Below, one piece after another: positions 1 through 10,559 of a stretch of 64,000 bases of DNA. The stretch spans positions 46,141,380 to 46,205,379 of the forward strand of contig CM046303.1 in the NCBI GenBank assembly GCA_025267735.1, read 5' to 3'. A program made the position numbers and the translations under genes. Every line of letters starts with the position of its first letter. Within the stretch, counting starts at the first letter, position 1. This DNA is from Mactra quadrangularis (Eukaryota > Mollusca > Bivalvia > Venerida > Mactridae). The notes beneath the pieces are model-generated. The model ran no database searches, was not told the DNA's origin, and worked only from the letters and a program-made list of their open reading frames with translations.

Positions 1-556
1 CAAAATACATTATAAACAAACATGGTTTTTCAGGTTTTTGGGTGTCAGATGCTGAATATTATAAATGTGCTGCATTAATGATATTTTTTTCATTTGATCA
101 CAACCATACTTAAATATAACAAAAGTTTAATTCTACAAAAATAATCATCAAAATTCAAAAATTGTAGTAAATTTCTTTTGTATCCAATCTTTTGGAGAGT
201 ACTGTGGATAGCAGTTTACTGGCGAGTTTGTTTACCACTTCTTTGCATGCCTAACCGGACAAAGCAGATGCGCTTTCGTTGCTATGGTAGTATAACAATA
301 CAAGGAAGGCAATTTAATTCCACACTTAAAACATAAAAAATGGGGGGGGTAACCCCCTATATAACATGCAATAGGAACACGAAATGAAAGGGAAAACATT
401 AAGTCGGCACTAGTTAGTGTAGTAAACGATATGGGCGGCAACTTCATTTAAAGAGGAACCTCTAGCACGAGTACATTCGCTTGATAAGTTCGAGAAAGAA
501 CACTACACTACACTACAATTTCGCGGTTTTTACGTACCGGTAAACTGCAATTGTCC
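1..556. other. No recognised gene or repeat
   Basis: AT-rich sequence with a short G-run near 341-350. The only reading frames are short and unremarkable. I see no coding exon, SINE head or terminal inverted repeat here. Confidence 0.5.
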
Positions 557-1491
557 TACAGCAACAACAACAGCAGCAACAACAAAAACAACAGTAACAA
601 CAAACTCAGCAACAAAGTCAGCAGTAACAACAACAACATCTACAACAGTAACACGAACAACAAGAAAAGCAAGTGGCAGCAACAACAACAGTGACAGCAG
701 CAGCACCAACAACAATGACAGTAACAACAACAGCAGCAGCAAATCTACAGCAACTACAACATTGACAGCAGTAGTAACAACAACAACAGTTACAACAACA
801 GCAAGAAAAGCAACAGAGGCAGCACCAACAACAGTGACAGCAGCAGTAACATCAACGATAACAACAACGGCGACAACAGCAGCAACAACAACAGTAACAA
901 AAACAACAACAGCACAACAACGGCAACAATAAAATATCAACAGCAACGAAAACAACAGCAGCAACAAAACTAAAGCAGCAACAACAACAGCAACAAAACA
1001 GCAGCAACAAAAAGATAACAAAAAACAACAAAAACAACTATAAGTAAACAAAAACAACTATAAGTAAACAACAACAGCAACAAAACAACAGCAACATCAA
1101 GCCAACATCAGCAAAACAACAGCAGCAACAAAACAACAGCAGAGAAAGAACAGCAGCAGAAACAACAACAACAACAAATCAAAAACAGCAACAAATCAAA
1201 ATCAGCAACAAATCAACAAACAACAGCTACAAACAACAACAGCAACATAACAACAGCAACAACAGCAGCACAACAACAACAGCAAAAAAGCAGCAACAAA
1301 ATTAAACAGCAACAAAACAACTGCAACAATACAATAATGCAACAAAACAACAACAGCAACAAATCAACAGCAACAACAAACAACAACAGCAACAGACATC
1401 AACAGGAACAAAACAACAACAACAGCAGCAGCAAAACAACAGCAGCAAAACAAAAACAGCAACAAAACAACTACAGCATTTAAACAACAGT
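557..1491. repeat. CAA/CAG trinucleotide array
   Basis: About 0.93 kb made almost entirely of interspersed CAA and CAG triplets, with an internal direct duplication of AAACAACTATAAGTAAAC at about 1033 and 1052. The purine-rich plus strand and pyrimidine-rich minus strand create artificial open frames, giving poly-Leu/Val/Cys on the minus strand. It is read as an imperfect microsatellite, not a gene. A smaller block of the same kind lies at 2230-2320. Confidence 0.9.
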
Positions 1492-1612
1492 ATTATTTGG
1501 CAACATTTACCATGCACTGTATGCATAGTCGTGAATTTCCGTATGAAATCTCCGTAAATTCACGAATATGTTACTTTAACCTTTAGTAACAGGACACAAT
1601 AAAGGCATCTAA

Positions 1613-1677
1613 GGACTTGGTGTAGTGGTAAAACGTACCACCTCACAATCAAGAGGCTACAGGTTCGATCCCACCTA
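1613..1677 (+). repeat. tRNA-like SINE head (degenerate)
   Basis: An A-box-like segment (GGTGTAGTGGTAAAACG) is followed by a B-box-like segment (AGGTTCGATCCC). The acceptor stem does not pair, so this is a tRNA-derived SINE head and not a functional tRNA gene. The SINE body is not recognised. Confidence 0.5.
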
Positions 1678-2029
1678 AAATCTTATTTTTTGCAATTTAA
1701 ACATAATCGCCATGATCGGTATATGCTTTACAAATACTTGTTAACACAACGGCGCACGGATTCCATGATTTTTTTAAAAAACCTAAGCGAAAGTGTATTA
1801 CACACATAATGGGCGTTTTCATTTATGAAAGTCCATCAGTCTTTAACCATGTCACAAATTTATTATAAAAATATGAATAAAGAAAAATCTACATGTATGA
1901 TAAAAAAGGGACAACAAATGTCGTTAAATGATATATAATTAATATTCAGTCAATTAGTAAAAGTAAGTAAAAGTAATAAGTAAGTCATAGTATTGCTACT
2001 ATGTTACTAGTGTTTACAAAATTATCAAC

Positions 2030-2099
2030 CTGTGCGGGAATCGAACCCGGGGTATTTCGATTGACAAATCAGTACTTTACCTTTGCACCACAAACGGTT
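2030..2099 (-). repeat. tRNA-like SINE head (degenerate)
   Basis: On the minus strand a TGGTGCAAAGGT segment is followed by the B-box-like CGGGTTCGATTCCCG, which forms a good T-arm. The remaining stems are poor, so a SINE relic is more likely than a tRNA gene. Confidence 0.5.
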
Positions 2100-2229
2100 T
2101 GATATAATACAATCATTACTTTTTCATCCATAACTTATATTGTCACTCATTAAAGCAACGAAACTTGACGAATGTATACGAACTAAGCCGTAAATCGATG
2201 CGGAAACTAATGAAGTGCATGTTTAATGT

Positions 2230-2320
2230 TGTCAAATAATAGCAACAATAAAACCAACAAAACAACAGCAGAAACAACAACAGCTGCAGAAACAATAACA
2301 ACGACAGCACTAGCAACAGA
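2230..2320. repeat. Second CAA/CAG block
   Basis: A short continuation of the CAA/CAG triplet pattern seen at 557-1491, separated from it by unique sequence and two tRNA-like heads. Confidence 0.75.
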
Positions 2321-2390
2321 AATAAGTATAAACTCACCTCATTTGTCAACATCATACTAAAAACAATCACTAAATTGTCAAATTTCAACA

Positions 2391-2955
2391 TGCACACGTA
2401 ATTGGACAACAAACACCTCAAGGACAAAAGTCCGAGACGACTTGTTAACAATGAGCAGGCCGAATTTTAAAATCCACGCGTAATTGGACAACAAACATCT
2501 CAAGGACGCAAGTCCGAGACGACTTGTTTCATACATGTAGGAGCAGGTCGAATTTAAAATCCACGCGTAATTGGGCAAAAAACATCTCAAGGACGCAGGT
2601 CCGAGACGACTTGTTATTTACAGTGCCACCCAGAATTACCTTTACACTTGTAAATAGCTAGTTTTGATATTATTTCAGCAGTATTTACGTGTTATGTGTT
2701 ATAATAGATTTTTAAATTTGAAATGGTTGCAATGATATTTAATAAAGTCGTAATTGGTATTCATTGACATCTTTTTATAAAATTATAAATATGTTTTTAA
2801 ATTCTAAAATATAGGTAAAATTTAGTTCATTTTATACATTTACAAAACTGAAAAGGTAATTATGTATGGCAATTCATAAGCAAGTCAAGGTTAAAATCCA
2901 CGCGATATTGGACAACAAACATCTCAAGGACTATAAGTCCGAGACGACTTGTTAA
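2391..2955. repeat. Hairpin-bearing repeat unit, four copies
   Basis: A unit of about 60-90 bp recurs near 2391, 2474, 2561 and 2897. Each copy has a CACGCGTAATTGGACAAC-like start and a core of AAGTCCGAGACGACTTGTT, which contains a short inverted repeat (AAGTC/GACTT). The first three copies are nearly contiguous and the fourth is about 330 bp away. I do not recognise the family. Confidence 0.7.
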
Positions 2956-3922
2956 ATGTGGATAGGGCCAGGTCAAAACGTTTCCATGTAGCTCCATATT
3001 CTGTTAATTCATCCATTGTTTGTAGAAGGAACCATACTGTTAAATAGACCAGTTTGTCAAGCAGCATGTCTGATGAGGACAAAGAATTCTGAAATAGTAC
3101 AAATGTAAATGTATAAAAGTTAGCAGAAACAGCAGTTACATCAGTAACAGCAGAAAGATTAATCACCGTAAAGTTAGAAACAGCAGTAAGATCAAATAAA
3201 TTGAAAATGGTGTTATGTTTTGTTATGTGTTTTGAGCATCAAATGTAAGCTTGTTTCACACAGGTTTATTCATAACAAGCACAATAAACAGGGTTATTCC
3301 TATAACAAAACAAACATTAAATCTAAAGTTTTGAACGAAGACGATACATCGACCTATGTTTGTAAACAAATGTTCATAGAGAAAACACGAATTTTGTATA
3401 ACGATGCTATAACAATGCATATTTCTTATTAACTTTTTAGGTAGAATTCCTCTGTGTATTTTTTTAAATAACTTAAATTTCATTGATTGTTTTCCGGTAA
3501 AACCATTATTATTCTTTGTATTTAATATGGTAGATGATAAAATGAAATCAATTTTTTGTTATCAATCTTTTTTAAACCTATGCATTAGGCTTACTAAAAT
3601 GTCTCTGTGGATTATCAATATGTTACTCATAAAACGGTTGAAGTTTACCTTAGCTAGCGTAGTGGTCTGTTTCCACAATATAAATCGTTCTATTTCTCTG
3701 CATGCATAGCTGAGGCTTTGCTCTTTCAAACGACACCAACATCTGCAATCGCCAAACCAAATCATGGACCAATTTCGAAGACTACAATCAATAAATGATT
3801 TTGTTTAGTCGCCATAGTAGTCGAAAATTCTATATACAATAACTAAAGTAACGTACCATCATTAGTTTATAATAAATGTATATTAATTTTGCGAATAATT
3901 CATAATGAAGAAATTGGGCATA

Positions 3923-4153
3923 ACAGTGCCATCCATAAATACTTTTACACTTCTGTAAAATTTTGATTTTATTCTATTACCAATATTTAAGAAATTAAAA
4001 TCATTTTCCTAGAAATTTACATTGTATAACAATTACAGTCTTCTCCTCCAAATGTAACAATCTAATTATTACTAATCTTCTATTATACAGATTAATTGAA
4101 TTTATAAAGCCCAACTTTTTATCAAGAGTAAATATTATTTTGGATGGCACTGT
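3923..4153. mobile_element. MITE with CAGTGCCATCC termini
   Basis: CAGTGCCATCCATAAATA at the left is mirrored at the right by a copy ending GGATGGCACTG. TA dinucleotides stand at or next to both ends, as for Tc1/mariner-type insertions. A related left end (CAGTGCCACCCAGAATTA) occurs at about 2629. There is no coding capacity. Confidence 0.55.
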
Positions 4154-4572
4154 ACATACACCGGGTAACATGTTAAACCAAGGGAGATAACAAATATTAA
4201 CAATTACTAAACAAAGGGAAGTAATAACGTCGAACTCGGACGAATATCGGCCACGTTGAACATCTGTGTGGCTCGATTCTTTTTTCATGTCCCCTCGAGT
4301 TCGAGCCAGCGAACTATCACTGTATATTGTATAACTGATAGAAAATTATACCTGTTATCTACATGTAGCTGGATGATGTCTTAATGCAGACTGTTGAATC
4401 TTTATTATTTTGCTCAATGCTTCATTCATCAATTCCATATATCCATACTAACATTGTCCATAGACTGCAAAGAAAAAAGATACTGCACGTGAACAAGTCA
4501 AGTTGTATTAAGCTCGTGATTCAGGACGATTTTGGTAGTTTATTTCTTAAAAGCAAAACGTGTTGTTGTTGA

Positions 4573-4812
4573 CACTGGCACCAGCGTTCATATCTTATAA
4601 TCATAAAATAATGCATACGTCCCTACATATGATTCCCTGTGCATACATACATGAACACTACCTTATATAAATTATGAAAGTATAGTTATAACTCGTACAC
4701 GGTAATGTATACGGGGGCGATTAAACACTGAGGGGACTCTGGTGCCAGTGATGCGTACGTCCCTAATATATAGTTTCCTGTGCATACATACATGTACACT
4801 ACCTTGTTTATA
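4573..4812. repeat. Small palindrome with a direct duplication
   Basis: CACTGGCACCAG (4573-4584) and CTGGTGCCAGTG (4739-4750) form a perfect 12-bp inverted repeat. A roughly 58-bp segment starting GCATACGTCCCTA at 4613 recurs in direct orientation at 4753 (GCGTACGTCCCTA). Origin unknown. Confidence 0.6.
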
Positions 4813-5421
4813 ACATGTTTATATAACGTAAATAAGAGTTTATGTTTTACTCTTTTTTCGCGGTTTCCATTTGGGCGGTTTGGCCGTCCAGATATGTCAT
4901 TTGGTAGAAATACTAAATATAGTTTATTAGCTTATGAACGTTATTTAGATTTCATGTTATGGCATTAAAATAACTGCCATTTTCAATTAATTTAAAACTG
5001 TGTTATGTTTTACCTCATCCCATGCAAGTTCAACATAGTCTGTGTTCTTAAAGTACATTTAGGCAATACATAAAATGTTGTTTGATATGGCTATTTGGTA
5101 ATGCATTCATGTAAATAATTTTAGTTACTGATAGGTTATTGTGTGTGCCATGTTGTAACATTGTATGTCAAAATAAATCTATCTAACTACTTGTCTTGTT
5201 TTCTTTCGAGCTCAACAGCCTAAGAAATTACATGTAATAATCATAAACGAGTTTACCGTTTTAGAAAAGCTACCGAAATGTCTTAGAATCGGGAGCTAAT
5301 TACAATACATAAAAGGTACAAGTAGTTCCTGTGCATTGTATTTTGTTAAAACTACATCAATTGTGCAAACTAGAACTGAGAAGGTAATTCATTAATATAT
5401 CAAAGCAACAAGTAACAGTAA

Positions 5422-6597
5422 AAAGAGCAGTCCAAGGACAGCGCGCTCGACTATTCAGGTATTCTTAAAAACAACAGCAAAATTGGTTTGCAAACCTGTT
5501 AAGATGAGTGAGATTTCAAGTGTATATTTTCAGTATGCTAGGTTTACATCTGGCCACGATTACCACGATGTCCCCGATTCCAGAGCATCGTGGCGAACGT
5601 AACAGAGCGCGGAGTTGAATCGGGGTGATCGTGGGGGAGCGTAACGGAACGTGGTTGAATCGGGGACATCGTGGGCATCGGGACAGGTTTTAAATCAAAC
5701 TTAAATTTCACCACGATTGCCCCGATTCATTTTCTAGTCGTGACAGAGCGTGGCCTTCGTAACAAAACGTAACGGAACGTACCGAAACGTAACAGAACGT
5801 AACAGAACGTGGAGTACAATCGCAACAGATCGGGACCAGCGTGGAAACATTTTTTCATCCCACGACGCTGGGAAAGAATTATTTCTTGTTTAAATATCAA
5901 ATCGTGACGAAAACGTGGTCATTTGTCTCAAATCGTAGTACAAATCGCAAGAGATCGCAACAAAGCGGCTTTGTCGTGGGAGATCTGTGACGTGACGGAA
6001 CGTGGTGGAGCGTGGAAGCCAATCGTGTTGATCGCAACAAAGCTTAACAGAACGTGATGCAAATCGTGGGCTCGATCGTAGCAAAGCGCAGTAGAGCGCA
6101 ACAAAACGTGCTGATTTCGTAAGGAAGTGTAACAGAACGTGGAGTATACCATTTAGTCGTAGAGCTCCCCGATTTTTTAGCCTCTGGCTAATCGGGGTGA
6201 TCGTGGCCAGATGTAAAAAAAATGCTAGAATTAGGATGCAATACCTGAACCAGGAATTTTAAGTCTAAACAACAGCATTATCAAATGAAAGTCCACATAG
6301 CAATCATTGTATCTGTATTTGACATACAAATATATCTACAAAGACAAGCATTCAGTAAAAATAACACTTGACTTCATAAGTCCAAATTCATCCTAGAGTT
6401 ATGTAACTTGGTATCTGGCTCCAATAGTAACCCCGTAGACATGTGTGAAGTACCAAGTGAATCCCTTCAGTAGTTGCAAAGATATAAAAGATACAAAAAA
6501 GTTGCACCTAAAAACTTAACCAAGAAATGTTACGCCAACGCCGACGCCGACCTGATAAGGATAGCCCCACTATTCTCCGAATAGTCGAGCTAAAAAA
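5422..6597. repeat. Dispersed repeat R1, copy 1 (interrupted)
   Basis: It begins AAGAGCAGTCCAAGGACAGC, then GCGCTCGAC, and ends near AGTCGAGCTAAAAA after a GCCAACGCCGACGCC-rich stretch. The same ends occur at 14354-14835. Removing the nested 680-bp element and one 7-bp duplication leaves about 489 bp, close to the 482 bp of copy 2, although the middles have diverged. The family resembles common bivalve repeats, but that assignment is from memory. Confidence 0.55.
5542..6221. mobile_element. TIR element with TTTACATCTGGCCACGAT ends
   Basis: TTTACATCTGGCCACGAT at the left end is mirrored by ATCGTGGCCAGATGTAAA at the right. The 7-bp direct repeat ATGCTAG flanks it at 5535-5541 and 6222-6228. 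The interior carries many short degenerate GTAACAGAACGT-like tandem motifs and no long ORF, so it is non-autonomous. A 7- to 8-bp duplication fits hAT or P-like superfamilies, but I cannot assign it. Confidence 0.75.
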
Positions 6598-6979
6598 CAC
6601 AGGATTTCGGATATTCGTGAAGGCTATCAATAAATCATTTTATTACGTAAATAAATATTTCGAATCTACTTTCCATTGGAACTTATATACAAACTTGATG
6701 TTTCCATTTAATCTTTAAACAAATTCAAAGTATTTCTGTCTTCATTTCTTATTCGTTTCGATCCATAGACCACAGCAGTGACAACCTAAAATATATAACA
6801 AACGTGAACACTAACCAAACAGAAACTAAAATATATAACGTACGTGAACTCTAACAATACAGAAAATGTTGTGATAATGCTACAGTTGAAGCAAATTCCA
6901 AAGACTCATTAAAATGCCGTCACTAATTAGGCCAATTATAAAATAAGTAATTAAACTATTACTTTGGAAAGAAAGGCTT

Positions 6980-7231
6980 TGTTTGTTTCTGTTGGGTTTT
7001 AAGCCGTAGCAACACACTGTATAGGTCATATAACGGCAGTCAGTCAACCTACTCACTTTCGTCAGTGACTGACAACTGCCCTACATTATCAAAAATAATT
7101 GGTAAGAAGGAGAATGGCCGTAGAAAATATTTCATGACCTAGCTCCATGAAAGTATGCCCCGCCCGCGAATCGAACTCACGACCCCTCGATCACTAGACT
7201 TGCGTGCTACCAACTGAGCTAGCCGGGCAGC
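6980..7231 (-). mobile_element. SINE A (tRNA-derived), minus strand
   Basis: On the minus strand the tRNA-like head (GGCTAGCTCAGTTGGTAG with a GGTTCGATTC-like B box, here GAGTTCGATTC) lies at 7150-7231. The body contains GTCAGTCACTGACGAAAG, and the 3' end reads GGCTTAAAACCCAACAGAAA (near 6980). Other copies are at 19022, 41847 and 59043. Confidence 0.85.
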
Positions 7232-7318
7232 TTGTGAAAAGAAATGATTACCTAGCTAGAGTCATATTCTACTGAAGCCATATTCGATCTATAGCTAAGA
7301 CCTAATGGTTAAATAATA

Positions 7319-7557
7319 CTCTTGGGTCCAAATATTTTTTACACATGCATTTTTTTCTATTCTTTTCCGTTGACAAAATATTGCAGACACGTTTTGTTTG
7401 ATATTCTTATAGTATTTTTACAATACAAGAAAGAACATAATTGACGGTTCGTGACTAACTGTACATTTGTTGTGAAACTAATAAAGACAAAGTATATCAT
7501 AGAATATTCCAAATCATTAAAATTTAACATGTGTAAATAAACTTTTGGTCCCAAGTG
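7319..7557. mobile_element. TA-flanked MITE, GGGTCCAAA family
   Basis: The left end CTCTTGGGTCCAAATA is mirrored at the right by a copy ending GGTCCCAAGTG. TA stands at 7317-7318 and at 7558-7559. It has the same termini as the two elements flanking the kelch exon (36886 and 39488), although the interior differs. Tc1/mariner-type MITE by its termini; no transposase ORF. Confidence 0.7.
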
Positions 7558-7811
7558 TATTTAGGATACCCAGTCCTTATACAGTAAAAAGGGGGCATAC
7601 TTCTAAAGATCAATCAATAACATACACAGTGAGTAAAATTTCAGTCTTCACGCTAAACTTACATCAGCACTGGACATTCGGTCAAGCAAAGCGGATTATT
7701 TACTGGACCAAATGAGATTTTATTGGACAAAACAATTCTAAGTAATTTGTTAAAATATGCAGTCCAATTTAATAATATATGATCATTGATCTTACATGTA
7801 TTCGAAAATTA

Positions 7812-8343
7812 TGGTGGCTAATTTATGCTATGTCGTATTTTCGTTTTTTCGTGGCGAAGAAACGAAAACACGACAAATCCATTGTTTATCGTATCTTCGT
7901 CTGTTCGTTTCTTCACCACGAAGAAACGAAAACGCGACAAAATTAATGCAACAATACGACAGATAAAAAGTGTCGTGTTTTCGCCTTACATCTGTCGTAT
8001 CTTCGTCTTTTCGTTTCTTCGTGGTAAAGAAACGAAAAGACGAAGATGCGACAAAGTATGGATTTGTCGTGTTTTCGCCTTACATCTGTCGTATCTTCGT
8101 CTTTTCGTTTCCTCGCCACTATGAAACGAAAAGACGAAGATACGACAGATGTAAGGCGAAAACACGACACATTTTATTTGTCGTATTGTTGTTGTTTTTT
8201 GTCGTGTGTTCGTTTCTTCGTAGAGAAGAAACGAAAAGACAAAGATATGACAAACTATGGATTTGTCGTGTCTTTATCTTTTCGTGTGTTTGTTTCTTCG
8301 CGGCGAAGAAACGAAAATTCGACATGGCATAAATCAGCCACCA
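7812..8343. mobile_element. TIR element built of TTTCGT hairpins
   Basis: TGGTGGCTAATTTATGC at the left is mirrored by GCATAAATCAGCCACCA at the right, with TA at both borders (7810-7811, 8344-8345). The interior is a chain of near-palindromes alternating TCTTCGTCTTTTCGTTTC with GAAACGAAAAGACGAAGA and separated by TTACATCTGTCGTA spacers. Overlapping open frames on both strands come from these palindromes and are not genes. Confidence 0.75.
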
Positions 8344-8593
8344 TAGAAAATAAACAGTGCAGCAACAAACAATGATGTTTTATTGAAGGTATACAATTAT
8401 GTATTTTATATTTACAATTTAATTACCTCCTAAACCGGAGAGTAAAAAACATGTACAAAATAATCATCTGCATTATATAAATTGAAATAATGACATAATA
8501 TACTAGTACATATTTACACTATAAATAAGGTACAGTGAATGTATTTTCCCCGCCCGGAAATCGAAGTATGGGTTTTAGGTCCAGGGACATTAC

Positions 8594-8698
8594 CTGAAGA
8601 AGCATATTGTATGGTTTCCACAGAGAGATCTTGTAGAATGTTCCTGTCTGCTACAGTCTGGTTTATAGTTGTCTTGATCCATTAACGTCAGTCACAAT
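8594..8698 (-). CDS. Candidate coding exon (start-codon exon)
   Basis: On the minus strand an acceptor-like TATATCTCAG is followed by 105 nt ending at a donor-like CAG|GTAATGT. An ATG at 8682 opens a 29-codon frame beginning MDQDNYKPDC and running into the donor in phase 2, with an in-frame TGA just upstream of the ATG. All three frames are closed upstream, so it can only be a 5'UTR-plus-start exon. No partner exon is seen downstream on the minus strand. I do not recognise the peptide. The pattern could arise by chance in AT-rich DNA, so confidence is low. Confidence 0.2.
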
Positions 8699-8699
8699 C

Positions 8700-9680
8700 T
8701 GAGATATACAACAACACGAGAAGAGAAACCCGACAGAAATAGATTTGTAAGATATGACATGTTTAAACATTATTACAAACTATGAATTATATAACTAAGC
8801 TGAAAAAAGAAAGAAATTAGAATGGACATGGGACAAGGACAGACATGCATAAAGGACAGGGAGGGCCACGGACAGTGGTTTTACACCATGGAGTTTTGTG
8901 GTCGTTTAGGGCGGTCATTTCCGCTACCATTCCCACCTATACACCAGGGCTATAGGAAGTCTCTGATCACCATTATTCCAAGATAGCTGACTTGTATAAA
9001 AGTTAGTTTTACCTAGAAAAGACAAATATATACCAATACCCCAAAAAATATAAGCCCCTTCCTCCACCCTGACCTCCATCAAATAAATTCCTTCCTTTCA
9101 TAAATCTCAAACTTAAACCATATAATATGATATATCTAATATTTAAGTATAGATACATTGTCCCCTCCGCCAACTTAGTGAGAATTATGAGGACAATAAG
9201 AATACTACTAGCAACAATTTACAAGAAAATTGTTTTTTTTGTTCAGTTTGCCTCACTACGAGAACAGTGTGCTAGCTACAAAATACTGCATTATAATAAA
9301 CCTAATCCGAACTCAGATTTGTGGGATTTTCTGTTCGTTTGCAGGTGGACAAAATATTTTGTTACACATGATTTATGGAAAGCACAAATTACGATTTAAA
9401 TACTACATGTATTGTCTTAGTGCATATAATTTCATTGTAACTGTGAAAGTTTGTTTTGACCGTAGGAGAAAACCCTAATATTTGAATTCCGGTTAAGGTC
9501 TATTAAATGTATATAACATGAAAAACTATATTATTAAGTCGAGCGGTAAACTAGGTCAATTGCAAAATATTTTGTGCAGAGGATTCAAAGTTAACAATTT
9601 CATTTCACAAAGGCCAACATTGGAATTTCGGAAAAAGAAAGGTAAAAATTACTTTAAAGCACTATTCGATTACCTGTTAT
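8700..9680. other. No recognised gene or repeat
   Basis: AT-rich sequence with only short overlapping frames (90 residues or fewer) that lack family features. A partial SINE A-like fragment (CCCCGCCCGGAAATCGAA) lies just before it, near 8550. I see nothing else here. Confidence 0.45.
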
Positions 9681-9878
9681 GTTATGCTGGCTTAACTAAG
9701 TATTTTGCTCTATGTTTGTGATGTTAATAAATGCTATAAATTCACGTTTGAATTTTCTTGTTTATGAGTTAAGCTGGCATAACAATGCCATTTTCACGCA
9801 AATAATCCTAAAAGATGGTTACATTTTAGATGATTTTTACTTTTTAGTGCATTTGATATTTGTTATGCCGGCCTAACA
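9681..9878. repeat. TTATGCTGGC inverted-repeat cluster
   Basis: GTTATGCTGGCTTAAC (9681-9696) pairs with GTTAAGCTGGCATAAC (9768-9783). A third related palindrome, TGTTATGCCGGCCTAACA, lies at 9861-9878. It is possibly a degraded MITE. Confidence 0.5.
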
Positions 9879-10412
9879 AAAAAAGTACAAAAAACATCAA
9901 AATATTGAAAAATATGGGTAGAAAAACACAGTTTTTCGTACTTTAATTGGGAATCAGTGGAAATTCCCTTTTTAAGATGGACAGCGTTCTGCTATATAGG
10001 GTTGACTTGTACAAAAATCGACGATACATTAATTTTATAAGTGTTTGGCTACAATCTTAAAATCACGTTACTTTATACCCGGAAAATATCAAGTCCATTA
10101 TTTTAAGTAGGTCTACTTAAGTCTAAATTTCATTGTACTTGTATACGACCTTGTGCATGTATCACCGTTCGCCGGTCACTAGTTGAAAGTCAAACCATTC
10201 CAAAATAGTATGATTATTATCTATAGTGGGGGGGGGGGGAAATTAATAAGCTTGACCTCATGGGTCCATCTTTACAAGAAATCGCCAACATTTCTTATAA
10301 ATGTTAAGATGTTTATCTTTAAGGAAAGCTATTGTATTATCTTAAACACCAGCTATCAGGTCCGGATTCACATCATGAAAGCTTGCCTTGTAGCTAGATA
10401 GAAGATAGTTGT

Positions 10413-10557
10413 TCATTTCGGTACAACCTGTGATCGATTTTTATTTCACGAGTGGGCTAAGGATGCATTTTTTATGAGGGGCGTAGCCACGAGTGAAGAT
10501 ATGTTATCCTCAGCTTTCGAGTGAAATAAATGCATATATATTGCACCGAAATAAACA
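10413..10557. mobile_element. Small inverted-repeat element with GAGGGGCG loop
   Basis: CATTTCGGTACAA at the left and TTGCACCGAAATAAAC at the right are inverted. An inner pair, TTATTTCACGAG and TCGAGTGAAATAA, nests within. The apex carries GAGGGGCGTAGCCACGAG, which resembles the apex of the hairpin at 30676-30770. Confidence 0.5.
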
Positions 10558-10559
10558 TA

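Noticed and set aside
530..1057. 175-codon open frame on the minus strand, rich in Val, Leu and Ala
   Set aside because: It is the complement of a CAA/CAG microsatellite. Frames stay open because the triplets contain no stops in that direction, and no domain or codon signature is present.
7825..8375. Several overlapping ~100-codon frames on both strands
   Set aside because: They overlie palindromic TTTCGT/ACGAAA hairpins inside a TIR element, and the mutual mirror reading explains all of them.
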